Source: Melieria omissa
Lineage: Eukaryota; Arthropoda; Insecta; Diptera; Ulidiidae
Length of the DNA: 64,000 nt
NCBI GenBank assembly: GCA_963971225.1
Contig: OZ020267.1
Span: forward strand, 113,780,936 to 113,844,935
Reading direction: 5' to 3'
The notes beneath the pieces were generated by a model that ran no database searches, was not told where the DNA came from, and saw nothing but the letters and a program-made list of their open reading frames with translations. Made by a program: the position numbers and the translations under genes. Positions 44,755 to 55,591 of this stretch are shown here, in pieces (position 1 is the stretch's first letter; each line of letters opens with the position of its first letter).

Positions 44755-45596
44755 ATCGCACACCCACTTCAAAAGTGACACAACTCAAATTTAATTAACT
44801 TTCATTTTCTGGTCTATGTGTTAATACTGTGCACAATGCATCTATCTACCAATAAGCAAAAGCTTAGTCTATTTTGTTGTTGTTAACTGTTGCCAAATAA
44901 CAGTTAGATCTCCCTTCATGTTGAAGAGTTTGATGCCATTTGATCGCTGCAGCTCAATGCAAAAGAGTCCTAATTCAAATTGTGACACTTTTGGCAAACA
45001 AAATGTTTGTTGAAGTTAATTTTAAGCAAAGTTCTGGCAATTTAAGTATATATTTTCAAATAAAAAAATCAATTTCGAATTCCCAAAATTTTTCTTTTAA
45101 CTTTTTAACAGTCATTTAGAATTACACTGCAGAACAAAATCAAATTTTTTTTTAAAACCCAAGGTTCTGACAACGGATTCTGATAAAGGGGACCAACAAA
45201 AAAATATGCGTTTATTGGCGTTTTGAAAGTTTACATCTGAATTTTTTTTTAGGGGGGATCAAAGTTGACCCCTTTTCGCGCATTCTCATGGTGAATCGGC
45301 ATACGAAAACCATGTAACATCACATTTTAGGTATATATTGTGTTCAGCAATTTGGTGTAAAATACTACGAGGAACATTTCTGTGGAGCATTTTAACCCTG
45401 TAGCTCCTATTTTTATGGGTCACTTTGACCTTTTTTTCTAAAATCCCAAAAATGTCCCGTAAAACAGGACTTTTTATGGACAAAATGTACCACAAAAATA
45501 TTTGCCATTAAATTCTACTATAGGTATCTGAATACATAAAAGCTCAGAAACTAACTTGAATGCCAGAATCAAGCCAAAACTGAGAATGTATTTATT
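44755..45596. other. AT-rich spacer
   Basis: Holds an isolated TTAACCCTGTAGCTCC at 45390-45405, possibly a lone piggyBac-like end without a partner, and 'GGGGGGATCAAAGTTGACCCC'-type complementary text at 45251-45273. No gene. Confidence 0.4.
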
Positions 45597-45750
45597 GAAA
45601 TTGAATTTACGCTTTCTGAAATAGTTTTACACTTTCTGAGATTGCTTTTACGCTTTCTGAAATTGCTTTTACGCTTTCTGAAATTAAATTTATATTTCTG
45701 AAATTGAATTTACGCTTTCTGAAATTGCTTTTACGCTTTCTGAAATCGAA
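45597..45750 (+). repeat. ~21-bp minisatellite
   Basis: About seven units of TTTACGCTTTCTGAAATTG with single-base and small length changes (TTTACAC, TTTATAT variants). Confidence 0.88.
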
Positions 45751-47936
45751 CTTGAAAAGGTGTAGTATAAAATAAAAAATCGTTGTAATTTATCCTAAAG
45801 CATAATCTTTAGGGATTGTGTACTGACCGGTCAATTCAATTTCAATTTCAATTTATTTGGTCTATACGTTATTAAAAAAAAAAATATTTATTCAGTTAAA
45901 AAACTATTTTTTGCGTTCCCTGAAAAATTAAAAATTTGGAGTTGTCACTTTTGAAGTGAGTGTGCGAAATAGATTTCAAAAAAATTCAAACAAAACTTTC
46001 AATATTAATCCATGGACTTCGTTTGGAGGTAGGGTTCTGCGTACAACTTTTGAGCCATTGAATACCATTCGAAACAATATTTCGTACAAGAAATTTTGTG
46101 TTTGTTTTGTGTTTTCTAGTACTCAACCCAGTAGCGCTCAAGCAGATCTGTAGACATTTTAAACTTAACGAATTCTATAAATTTCAACGTTTTGATCTCT
46201 TGAGCAGATTTTCTGTGAATCATAGCCAAAGTCATATTTGCCTAATTAGCAGAATTTCCCCTAAAAAATCGCAAAATTGTCCCCAGAAAAAATGTTACAA
46301 ACAGTTCAATAATTGAGATTTATGAGTTCACATCATTTGCTGCGCTGTTCAACTGCATCGAAGCTAATTGTACATAATGTTTTGACATGCATTGGAAATA
46401 TTTCTAGTGTAATTAAGCTCAAAACAAGCCAAAACTGCATTAATCCAAACAACCATAGTCGGCCATGTTAGTGTGTGTGTGTGTCAGTGTGACTATGTGT
46501 GTGCCAGTGACACACGTGTTTTGCATAATTTTGAAGGGAATCGACGGCCGCCCAATTAAAATGCGAAACTCCACGCACTCTTGATTTATTATTATAATTA
46601 TAAATGCATAACGGCTCGACAGGGCGGACAGATATCAAACAACAACACCATTGCAGACTATCGCACGCACAATCGGGTGATTGATACTGCCAGTTGTCAT
46701 TGCCCGTAATTATATTTCGAATTTCGGCATTTAGCATTGACACGCACACCCACACACATACACACACACACAGCCAATGTGGCGCCGCGTAAGCCATAAT
46801 CCGTGAGTAATGTGGCGTGCGCCCATGTTTGGCGCATTATTAAACAATAACTGTCGTTCACATTGCGAGTCAAAGTAAAACAGATTGTCGATAGTAAAGT
46901 GAGTGAAAAAATCTCAACTTGAAGTAACTGCAGTAAATGTTCTTCCTGACAACAACAGAAATGAATCTGCTGCGCCAGCTACACATTTGAGTAGAGAAAT
47001 GTTAATTGCCAAATCCCAGAATATTCGTTAATCGCTGGCAATAAATTAGCTTTATTGGCAATTTCCACTTCATTATTAGCTTAACTGATGTTGAATTTTG
47101 CCCGCCCTCGCTGCAAGCCTGTCCGCCCGCTAGCCCGCTCGCCACGCCACCTGCCGTCGTCTATGCCCAGCTGGATTCGGTGGCCGGGCAAACTTTTAAT
47201 ATACTGACCTGTGTGGTGGCATTTAACAGACTCATTCATTTTGTTAATTTCTTTTTCGATTCTCGCCGGTTACACCTCTCCCTCCGCCCCCCCCACAGTC
47301 ACGCAGCCAGCGCACAATTGCACTTACACACACTGACACACATGTGGGTGTTTGCGCTGACGCTGCTTGTGTTGGTGCGGTTTAATTCGGAGCCGGCGCT
47401 CGCAGTGAACTTTCGACTGGCAAACCAAGAAATTTATGGCTTCGCGGCGGATTATACTTTCGCCGGCGCAGCACTGGCGCAAGGCCGCGCATCGAACTGC
47501 ACAATTAGTTTATGTTTGCTTCGTTTACCGAAGACAACAGCAATTAGCAAAAAATACATTTCGCATTTTCGGTTTTGCTGCTTTTGCGCTTTTCATTTCA
47601 CTGTTGTGCGATTTTTCTATTTTTTTTTTTTTGTTGTTACTATTGTCGATTTACGTTTTGTATGTGGCTAAAGTTGCCTGGCATTTTTCAATTCAATGGG
47701 TTGCAATGTGAGCGAAAACAAGCGAAAACAGGCGAAAACTTTTAAATGTGCTGAGCTTTAAATGCTACGGGAATTTGCTAGAAACTTTTGCAGAAAAATA
47801 TTTTAAACACAAAAAGTTCTCCTTAATTTTGTATTTGATTCAATCGAAAGTTAAGTTAGTCAACAAACTTCGAATCCTGTTGAAATATTACAGAATTGAG
47901 GTTTTCGTTAGATCTGAGCTTGAAAATAATCCATCT
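45751..47936. other. Single-copy-looking DNA
   Basis: CA/GT tracts at 46472-46483 and 46745-46771. A 163-codon plus frame (47180-47671) has hydrophobic, low-complexity stretches but no domain and no splice context. No gene is called. Confidence 0.45.
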
Positions 47937-49745
47937 GAGAAAACTCATTCGTTTTCTAGTAAAGACAAAAGCCAGCTGAGCGTAATGAATGTGTTTTTTA
48001 TTGGATAAACAAACCAGCAAATTGATCACTTTCTAGTTGATAAAAAATCAGTGAAGTATAATCACCGCTTATCTACTTCAGACAATACTCAGAAGCTAAA
48101 ATTTATAACGTTTCCAATTGGCAAACCTAAATTCACACCAGTTTTCTAGCTAAAACAAAAACCAATTGCAATTGGTCAAAATTGTCCCAGTTGAGAAAAA
48201 ACCCAGTTGCCAAGAGTCATAAATTTTCAAGCTAAGGCAAAAACCATCAAGAATCGGTCATGTGTTTTCAAGCTAAGTCAAAAACCATCAAGGATTAGTC
48301 ATGTGTTTTCAAACTTAGGCACACACCAACTCCGAGTAGTCATCAATTCTGAAACTAACCTGCAAACCATCAGTAAATAATCAATACTGAGAGACATCTA
48401 ATGAAAAGACTCATTAGATGTCTAGTAAAGACAAAAACCATCTGGGCGTAATAAAGGTTTACTGGGTTTACTCAGCAAATTGATCACTTTCTAGTTGATA
48501 AAAAATCAGTGAAGTATAATCGCCGCTTATCTACTTCAGACAACACTCAGAAGCTAAAATTTATTACGTTTCCAACTGGCAACAAACCTTAATTCACACC
48601 AGTTTTCTAGCTAAAACAAAAACCAATCGTAATTAGTCAAAATTATCCCAGTTGAGACAAAACACAGCTGCCAAGAGTCATAAATTTTCAAGCTAAGGCA
48701 CAAACCATCAAGGATTGGGCCAAACCATCAAGGTTTTCAAACTAAGGCACGAACCAGCTGCGAGTAGTCATCAGTTCTGAAACTAAGCTGCAAACCAGCA
48801 GTAAATAACACTACTCGACAAAAAATGGGTTCATTGCATGCTCCTAAAAACAAAAGTATTTTTTAGACTAATCTTCGGCTGCTGAACACGAAACTGAAAA
48901 TCAAAAAATTTTCTTAAGAAGCATTATCGAAAAATCTTCGAAAAACACGTTTTTCCCCTCATATCTCAGTTATAAGCACATATCTCGTAAACCAACCATT
49001 CGACTAACACATGTGGCCCGTCGTTCAGAAGGTAATTAACTAACCTTTCCAACGATATATGGATTGTTCAAATTTAATGAAATTTGGGGAAGTTACTGAC
49101 GATGAAAGTTGAAAAAATTGAATTTGTTGACCATTTTCAAAAATTATACATTTTTGAATGGTTTTTTATAGATAAAATAAATGAGCTTCTCTGGTTTTAA
49201 GATCTAAGAGGAAAGATATATTATTTGAGCAAATATTAAGCCTAACATCAATAGAATTGAAAGAAAAATTACAAAGTTATAATGCACGGAGGGAAAAAAA
49301 TAAGAAAATTGTCTCCTTTTAAATAAATTTTCTATTTTGAACTTTCAGAACTTTGAAATAGAAAACAATTTAAATGATTTCGTGTTCAGCAGCTGAAAAT
49401 TAGTCTTAAAAATACTTTTATTTTTAGGATCATTTTTCGTGTCGAGTAGTGTAACCAATACTAAGAGACACAACAGCCTAAGTAGACATTAGTTATCTAG
49501 TTGGAATAAACGTAAAAACTTATTTAGTTACGACAACATCTTGTCACCAATCCAATTCATCAATATTCAAACTAATACACAAACCAGCAACGAATAGTCA
49601 CCAATTTTCGAACTAAGGCACAAACCAGCAACGAATAGTCACCAATTTTCAAACTAAGGCACAAACCAGCAACGAATAGTCACGGCTTTTCAAACCAAGC
49701 CACAAACCAGATGAAAATAGTCGCCAATTGTTGTGCAGTCGAATG
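47937..49745 (+). repeat. Nested satellite field: 458-bp duplication and 41-bp units
   Basis: A block beginning near 47937 is repeated from about 48402; the text CAGCAAATTGATCACTTTC is at 48015 and 48473 (period 458). Within and after it run 40-43-bp units, most regular at 49555-49720, where AGTCACCAATTTTCAAACTA recurs at 49596, 49637 and 49678 (period 41). A CACTA-like element interrupts the field at 48809. It is non-coding. Confidence 0.88.
48809..49451. mobile_element. CACTA-like non-autonomous TIR element, 643 bp
   Basis: The ends start CACTACTCGACA and are inverted copies over about 80 bp with a small indel, including 'AAAAGTATTTTTxAGACTAAT' and 'CTGCTGAACACGAAA'. A 3-bp direct repeat TAA flanks it (48806-48808, 49452-49454). 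The sister satellite unit at 48371-48392 (GTAAATAATCAATACTGAGA) is the uninterrupted site with one TAA. CACTA ends plus a 3-bp target fit CACTA/EnSpm; a Harbinger-like origin (TWA target) is the alternative. No transposase is present. Confidence 0.8.
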
Positions 49746-49760
49746 ATCTTATGATCTTAA

Positions 49761-50295
49761 CCTTCACTCTGTGCATGGTTTTTATACCCTAATCCCGTGC
49801 AATGGGGAACTGAGTTCTCCATTTTTGAACCAGTATAGTTTGTATGGGAATGAGTAAAATAATAATTTTTTGGGAAATAATTATATTATCATTATAGTAT
49901 GAAATATTATTAATGTTGTTGTTGTTAGTTGTTTTGTATTAGTATTTTTATTTTATTTGTTTACCGTCTTTGAATCTGTTATTCCACCGGTGAGTGTGCT
50001 TGAGATTTAGAACTTGAGTGGTTCAGAACTTGGATAAGTTTTGCATACAAAATGTATTGGTATAAATAACGGGGTCATTTATTCCCCATAGTACAACAAA
50101 CAGTTTGTGTGCTTTTTTTGGCTATATCTGCCTAAACATACTTTAAATGAGATATCTGTTTATGCTTTATGATTCCTCTCATCAATACCTTTCCAATGAT
50201 ATAAGTATAAATATATCGTTTAGAATTAAAAACCTTCACAATTTAATATTTTATGTCGTCGTGGGGAACTGTATACCCCAAGCACGGAGTGAAGG
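49761..50295. mobile_element. TTAA-flanked piggyBac-like MITE, 535 bp
   Basis: TTAA at 49757-49760 and 50296-50299, with inverted ends CCTTCACTCTGTGC / CCTTCACTCCGTGC. Subterminal GTGCAATGGGGAACTGA and GTGGGGAACTGTATACCCC segments near the two ends resemble each other. It is non-coding. Confidence 0.85.
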
Positions 50296-50299
50296 TTAA

Positions 50300-52316
50300 A
50301 CTCGCCCATTCGAACTGCGAATATTTTTGTCTTTTCAAGAAATAGAACTTACTTACTTACTTACTTTACAGCTGAGCTACATATAGTGGGTCCAAAAATC
50401 CATATTCTTATTGAATTTTGAAAATACTAAATAACGCTTAAACTGTTTCACCATAAAAACGCTTTAGAAAAAATGCAAAAATCTCAAAGATCTCTTTTGT
50501 AGCTTTTAAAAAGCTAACTTGACAAGCTCACTTTGCTCTAAAATCAGTCATTTCACCAACTACTAAATTCGATATAAAAATATCTTTGTTTTGGTATTTT
50601 CTTCTACAAAATCATAAACATTCTCTTCCTCCGCATATCTCAGTTTCCAGCTGCTTGTTAGTCCTTTTGCGACATGATTTCCCAATGTTTCCGTTCCTTT
50701 GCGCAAATATTATATGTTAAGGTTATGTCGAAATCCATACTTCATATTTCGCTACAGTCACTATCCAAACATCTAATCGCGCCGCCAACCATTTGATCAA
50801 ACCGACGCTAACAACGGCCGCCCCAGCTTTGGCCGCCGTACGCGCCGACAAATGAAGGATGCTGTGTGTGCCTCGGGCTTGACCCGACATAATATTTTAT
50901 TTATTTATTGCACTCGCCGCTGCAATGTTGTCCAATTTTATCTGGCAGCGCTTGTAGAGCACTTTTTACAACATATCCGCTCGAGCATAAATCATGGACG
51001 CTGTCAACGTTATTTCACGTGACTTTACGTGCAAAAATTTATAATTTTTTGTATGTGTATTTTCCTGTATTTTCATTTTTAACGCGAACGCACAGAAAAT
51101 TACGAAAAAAAAACACGCGACGCGAGCATAAAAGCGGCCGTAACGCATGCGATGCGCGTCCGCTTTGGCATTGAGTTGTAAAATTTAATTGCACACGTGT
51201 GTGTGTGTGTGTGTGCGTGTTGTTGCTGGCACATCGTAAAACTGTAGGCAACACGAAAATTACCTTCCTGACACTGTACATTAAACTTGAATAGGGCAAC
51301 TTGAACTTGACGCCGCCGGGCGATCAATCATTATCAATCTGCCACTGAAGGCAGCATTTGCATCTTGCCGCACTGACAGCTGTCCCGGCTGCTACACGAA
51401 TCAATCTGCGCGCGCACAAAAAACCGGCACAACAAAACTCAGCGCCACGCAAAGAAAACTTTTCGTTACGCCATCGAGTGCGAAATCGCTGGTGCGTAGA
51501 GCGACGGCAAGGAAAAACTGCTGCTGCCACGTTGCCAACAGTGTTGTTATTGCTGCATAGCAAATCTCAGCAGATTGTTGTGCTCTCTTCGTATTATTTG
51601 GCCCCTTGGTACGGCACAATAGATTTGCATGTCGCGTGTGAATTGGCAAAGCTGTGTGGGTGTGAATTCTGTGTGTGAATTTGTGTATTGTTGCTCGAAA
51701 TTTGCAAGTGGAAAAAAATATTAAACGAAATAAAAGAACAATGCCGCGCAACATTTGTGCCATGTCTGCCTCTTTTTCGATATTAAAAAAAATGTGAAAA
51801 TGTAGAAATTGTGCTGGGCACATTTTTCCACTCAATTAATTTCGTAAAATGTTCACATATTGCGTTCAAAGTTTCTTTGTATGGATTTCATGATTTTCAG
51901 TTGCCTTGGTGCTACCTGACGACACCACATTTGGCATTTTTCCTTAACCTCCCCCGTGAGGATGCTACAATTCCCCATCAACTCATCACTCTACGAGTAT
52001 GACAGAGGCTTTTTTAGTTTTTATTTTGTCACTTTGATTGGCTTGATCTCCTTCTGTTCTCTTCAACGCATTCCCCTCTGATGTCACTTACACAGTTCGT
52101 GTGTTGTTTCAATTACCAACAATCATCTGCTCCCTGTCTGTCTTCCAGGTTTGTCCTCTTTGTCTGTTTATTATCTACTTACACTTTCTTTTCAGTTAAT
52201 TTTTTTGTTTCTTCCCTTTCAGTGCCTCTTGGCCTTCCTTTTTGCATGCTTTTTCAACTAAAGTTCGTCTTTTTCTGTTTTCCCCTATTTTCATCTACGA
52301 CAACGACAACTTCTGC
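50300..52316. other. Single-copy-looking DNA
   Basis: GT tract at 51197-51214 and a short CTTA repeat at 50347-50364. Overlapping open frames at 51.0-51.8 kb on both strands lack any domain. No gene is called. Confidence 0.5.
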
Positions 52317-52660
52317 CTCAATGTTTTGCAATCTTCTCTTTTGAAGATGATTTGCAAAAAAATCTCTAGAATTAACTCTTCTCTTGTAACTCTCTTGCTC
52401 ATCCTTCTTTTCTCAATCAACTTAAGAATTTCTTCCTCAATGTTTTTCCTTCTCTTTTGTGGATGATTTGCCAAAAAATCTCTAGAACTACCTCTTCTCT
52501 TTTAACTCTCTTGCTCATCCTTCTTTTCTCAATCAACTTAAGAATTTCTTCCTCAATGTTTTTCCTTCTCTTTTGTAGATGATTTACAAAAAAATCTCTA
52601 GAACTAACTCTTCTCTTTTAACGCTCTTGCTCTTCCTTTTTTTCTCAATCAATTTTAGCT
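52317..52660 (+). repeat. 116-bp pyrimidine-rich tandem repeat, 3 units
   Basis: GATGATTTxCAAAAAAATCTCTAGAA starts at 52346, 52462 and 52578 (period 116). Units share TTAACTCTCTTGCTCATCC and are over 90 percent alike. The strand is strongly T/C-biased. Confidence 0.9.
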
Positions 52661-54593
52661 AAATTTTCTTGTTCTAAAGTGAATATTCATTTTTATTCTT
52701 TTCCCCTCATGTAATTTTCATGTCTTTCCAATCGCTTCACTGGCTTCTTCTGCCAAATGAAACTTTTGAAAAAAAAATATCTCTTGGAACAAGAACGTGG
52801 AGTGTGTCTCCCCCACACACCGCAACCGCCGCAACGCATTAAATACTTAAATAAATTTTCATTAGATTTAACACAAAAAGGAAATTTCGCTTATTTCCTT
52901 TTAACGCTTCCATATCGAAAAGCCATGAACGTTCGCATTGTTTGACTGGGCGAGTGGCTGGTGGCTGCTGGCCGCCATAAAACTCTGCGCTAGGTCCCAG
53001 CATTTAAAGCCTCACAACAACAACAACAACAACAACAACAACGTGCCGTGCTCGACATGAGCCCAATGGAAGCCGAAGGCAGGGGGGCCAAACGAGCGCA
53101 TTCGATACACGTTAAAGTGCTTACCTTGTAATTGCAATGCCTGCCGAATACATTTCCTAAACAAACATTTGCAAAGGCCACCATTTCGGTTCGGATATGC
53201 ATTGAATGCTAACAATGGCATGCACCGTCGACCCCGCCCGGTCCCGGCCACACCGGGTCGCCACAGCTGCGCCCGGCAGCGGCCAAAACGAGAGCAAAAA
53301 TGCGAGGCCACCGCAACCAAGTCGACAGTGGGTTGTGCGATTATTGACAGAACTTGTGCGGCAAACTGCGACTGGCTGGTTGACACAGCAAAGAAAGGCA
53401 AACACAATAAGCACACAGCACACACAGCGCACACGACACAGGACACACGACACAAAGGTGTGTTCGCATTCGCATTTGAACGCAACGAAAGATGTAAAAT
53501 CCAGCTCAGCTCAGCACAGCCGCCGTGCCGCACTCGGCCGATTACCGGCGCCACGGCGAGTGCAGCGCAGTTCAGCCAGAGCGCTGGTCATTCACTGGCT
53601 TTGTCGGCGCGCCAACTAAAAGCCAAATAAACGTTGGCGAGCAATAACTATTTGCCAAATTGAGCCAACCGCAGACAGTTGTGTCTAAATGAGACACAAA
53701 TTCTCGGCGAGCATTCCGGGCTGCTTGACTACTTGGCTGCTGGTGATGGTGTTGGCTTTTATGGCCACTTGGGCGCATGTGTTCCGCGGCCATTCGGTTT
53801 CTGCGCAAACATAAACACGTTAATCGCCGACACTGTGCAATTATAAATTTATTTAATGAGCACAATCGCACACAGTAAAGCGTCACGCGCTGCAACAAAA
53901 GGCGCGTAATTGAGTGACGCCCGAGGGTGATGGGGGGCGAAATACGGTGATGCGTTGTTATGGGCTGTAAGGATGCGAGAACAACGCCATTTGGCTGCTG
54001 ATTATTAAATTAATTGCTATAATTGCCAGTAATGGCGGGCAATGACTTTTTTATATTACAAAATATTTGAATAATAAAAGAGAATTTCTAAACATTACAA
54101 ACAAATACATATTTGATGTTATATATAGAAGCAATTGAAAGCTTATGAACTGAAAGCTAATTAATGTCATACAAATGCAAAACCTGAAAAGAGTCACTGA
54201 ATAGAGTCACAAAATTAGGTGAGTCAATGCTTTGGCGTATAAATTGAAGCACAATAGAGTCAAGATTAGTGTAAATTTAGATGTAAAGTTTATGAAGGAG
54301 TATTGCATCTGTGTAGGTGTTGTGCAAATATTACAATGGGCCTTAGAAAGGTGTAAGAAAATAAAGATGTTCAACACAGTTTTAACTCACTTCAGAAATA
54401 TGTGTATGAACGCCTCACTCGAAAGTGGATACGCATCAATACGCGTCAATAAGAATTAGCGGGAACTTAAAAAACTTTAACGCTTAAAAACCGAAACTCG
54501 CTTGGGCCATTAAGCCCAACTGAAGCATCAAAGTGTGCGGTTTCGAAGTGTCAAAAGTTCCGAGTTGGATCTGTAGCACCGTTTCAAAATAGA
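52661..54593. other. Single-copy-looking DNA, GC-rich block at 53.1-53.6 kb
   Basis: (CAA)8 at 53018-53041. At 53157-53630 open frames of 98-180 codons occur on both strands at once, which reflects composition. No domain is visible. Confidence 0.5.
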
Positions 54594-54720
54594 AAAAACA
54601 CGGCCGACACGATTATTTTTTTAACTATTTTTTTCACCAAATTTACACTTTATGTTGAAAAACACAGCCGACACGATGATTTTCCGAACCGTTACATTCA
54701 CTAAATTCATACTTAATGTT
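54594..54720 (+). repeat. 62-bp tandem duplication
   Basis: AAAAACACGGCCGACACGAT (54593) and AAAAACACAGCCGACACGAT (54658) each head a unit ending in 'ACTTTATGTTG/ACTTAATGTTG'. Confidence 0.75.
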
Positions 54721-54817
54721 GTTTGCCTTTGTATGGTAGTGTTGCCACCTTGGCCGAAACGCTCCTTGCGCATTTTAGCGTTGCCACGTGGTGTATATAT
54801 TCTATATCCAGCTATAT

Positions 54818-55591
54818 TCTATATGTTTGTTGTCTGTATATTTATTTATTTCTTTGTTTATTTGTTTGTTGGTCACACGACACTTCAACTCGAAAACTAG
54901 ACAGCCAATTGAGCTGAATCTTTTACGGAATGTTCGCCTTGACTAAATATCGGCAAACCATATAGTGCGTATACGACCCGACAAGTGGGCGTGGCACCTT
55001 CCATACAACATAAATTTTGAATATGGAATATCTTCGAAATTATAGTTCAGACAGCGGTAAAATTTAGTACAGGGCCACCATTTAAGTGTGTCGTTTCACT
55101 GTTAAATTTTCATGAGGATTAGATAAGGGGCGTGGCACTTTTTAAGCGACCCAAATATTTTAAATAACTTTGGAACTACACATCACACATCAATGACAAT
55201 TGGCACAGGCTTAGGATTTAGATGAGCCCTTCAATAGGGGCAATGTGATGGGTATTGGACGAAGGGGCATGGCACCGCCCATACAACCCAAATTTTTAAT
55301 GTTGAAAAGCTTCGGAATAATAAGTCTGATAACAGCGAAATTTTACATAATGTCATCCCATAGATGTGTCATTGTACTGCTAAAATTATATGGGCGTTGG
55401 AAAAGGGGCATGGCAAATTTTGTGTGACTAAAAATTTCCGCGTAACTTGTAAACTGCAAGTCGCACATCAATGAAACTGGGTCACACCCTTCGACTGGAG
55501 GTATGGATTGGGCATTGCATAAAAGGGGCATGACGCCACCGAAGCAGTATTGTATGAATAAACTTGACTTAAAGCCGCGTGATCCTGCTAG
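54818..55591 (+). mobile_element. Helitron-like repeat, second copy
   Basis: Carries the same 'GGGCGTGGCACC...CCATACAA' and 'ATATGGAATATCTTCGxAAT' units as the element at 542, with two degenerate ~245-bp units (about 54.99 and 55.26 kb). The 3' end, AAAGCCGCGTGATCCTGCTAG then T, gives the CTAG terminus. The 5' edge is inferred at the TCTATATGTTTGTTGTCTG block and is uncertain. Confidence 0.5.

Noticed and set aside
45390..45430. TTAACCCTGTAGCTCC as a possible piggyBac-like end
   Set aside because: No matching inverted end on either side.
47180..47671. 163-codon plus frame with hydrophobic runs
   Set aside because: The hydrophobic stretch comes from a poly-T tract and no signal-peptide context or homologous domain is seen.
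53012..53554. 180-codon minus-strand frame rich in Cys, Val and Leu
   Set aside because: It ends in a CAA-repeat-encoded Leu run and overlaps 137-153-codon plus-strand frames; no motif is present.
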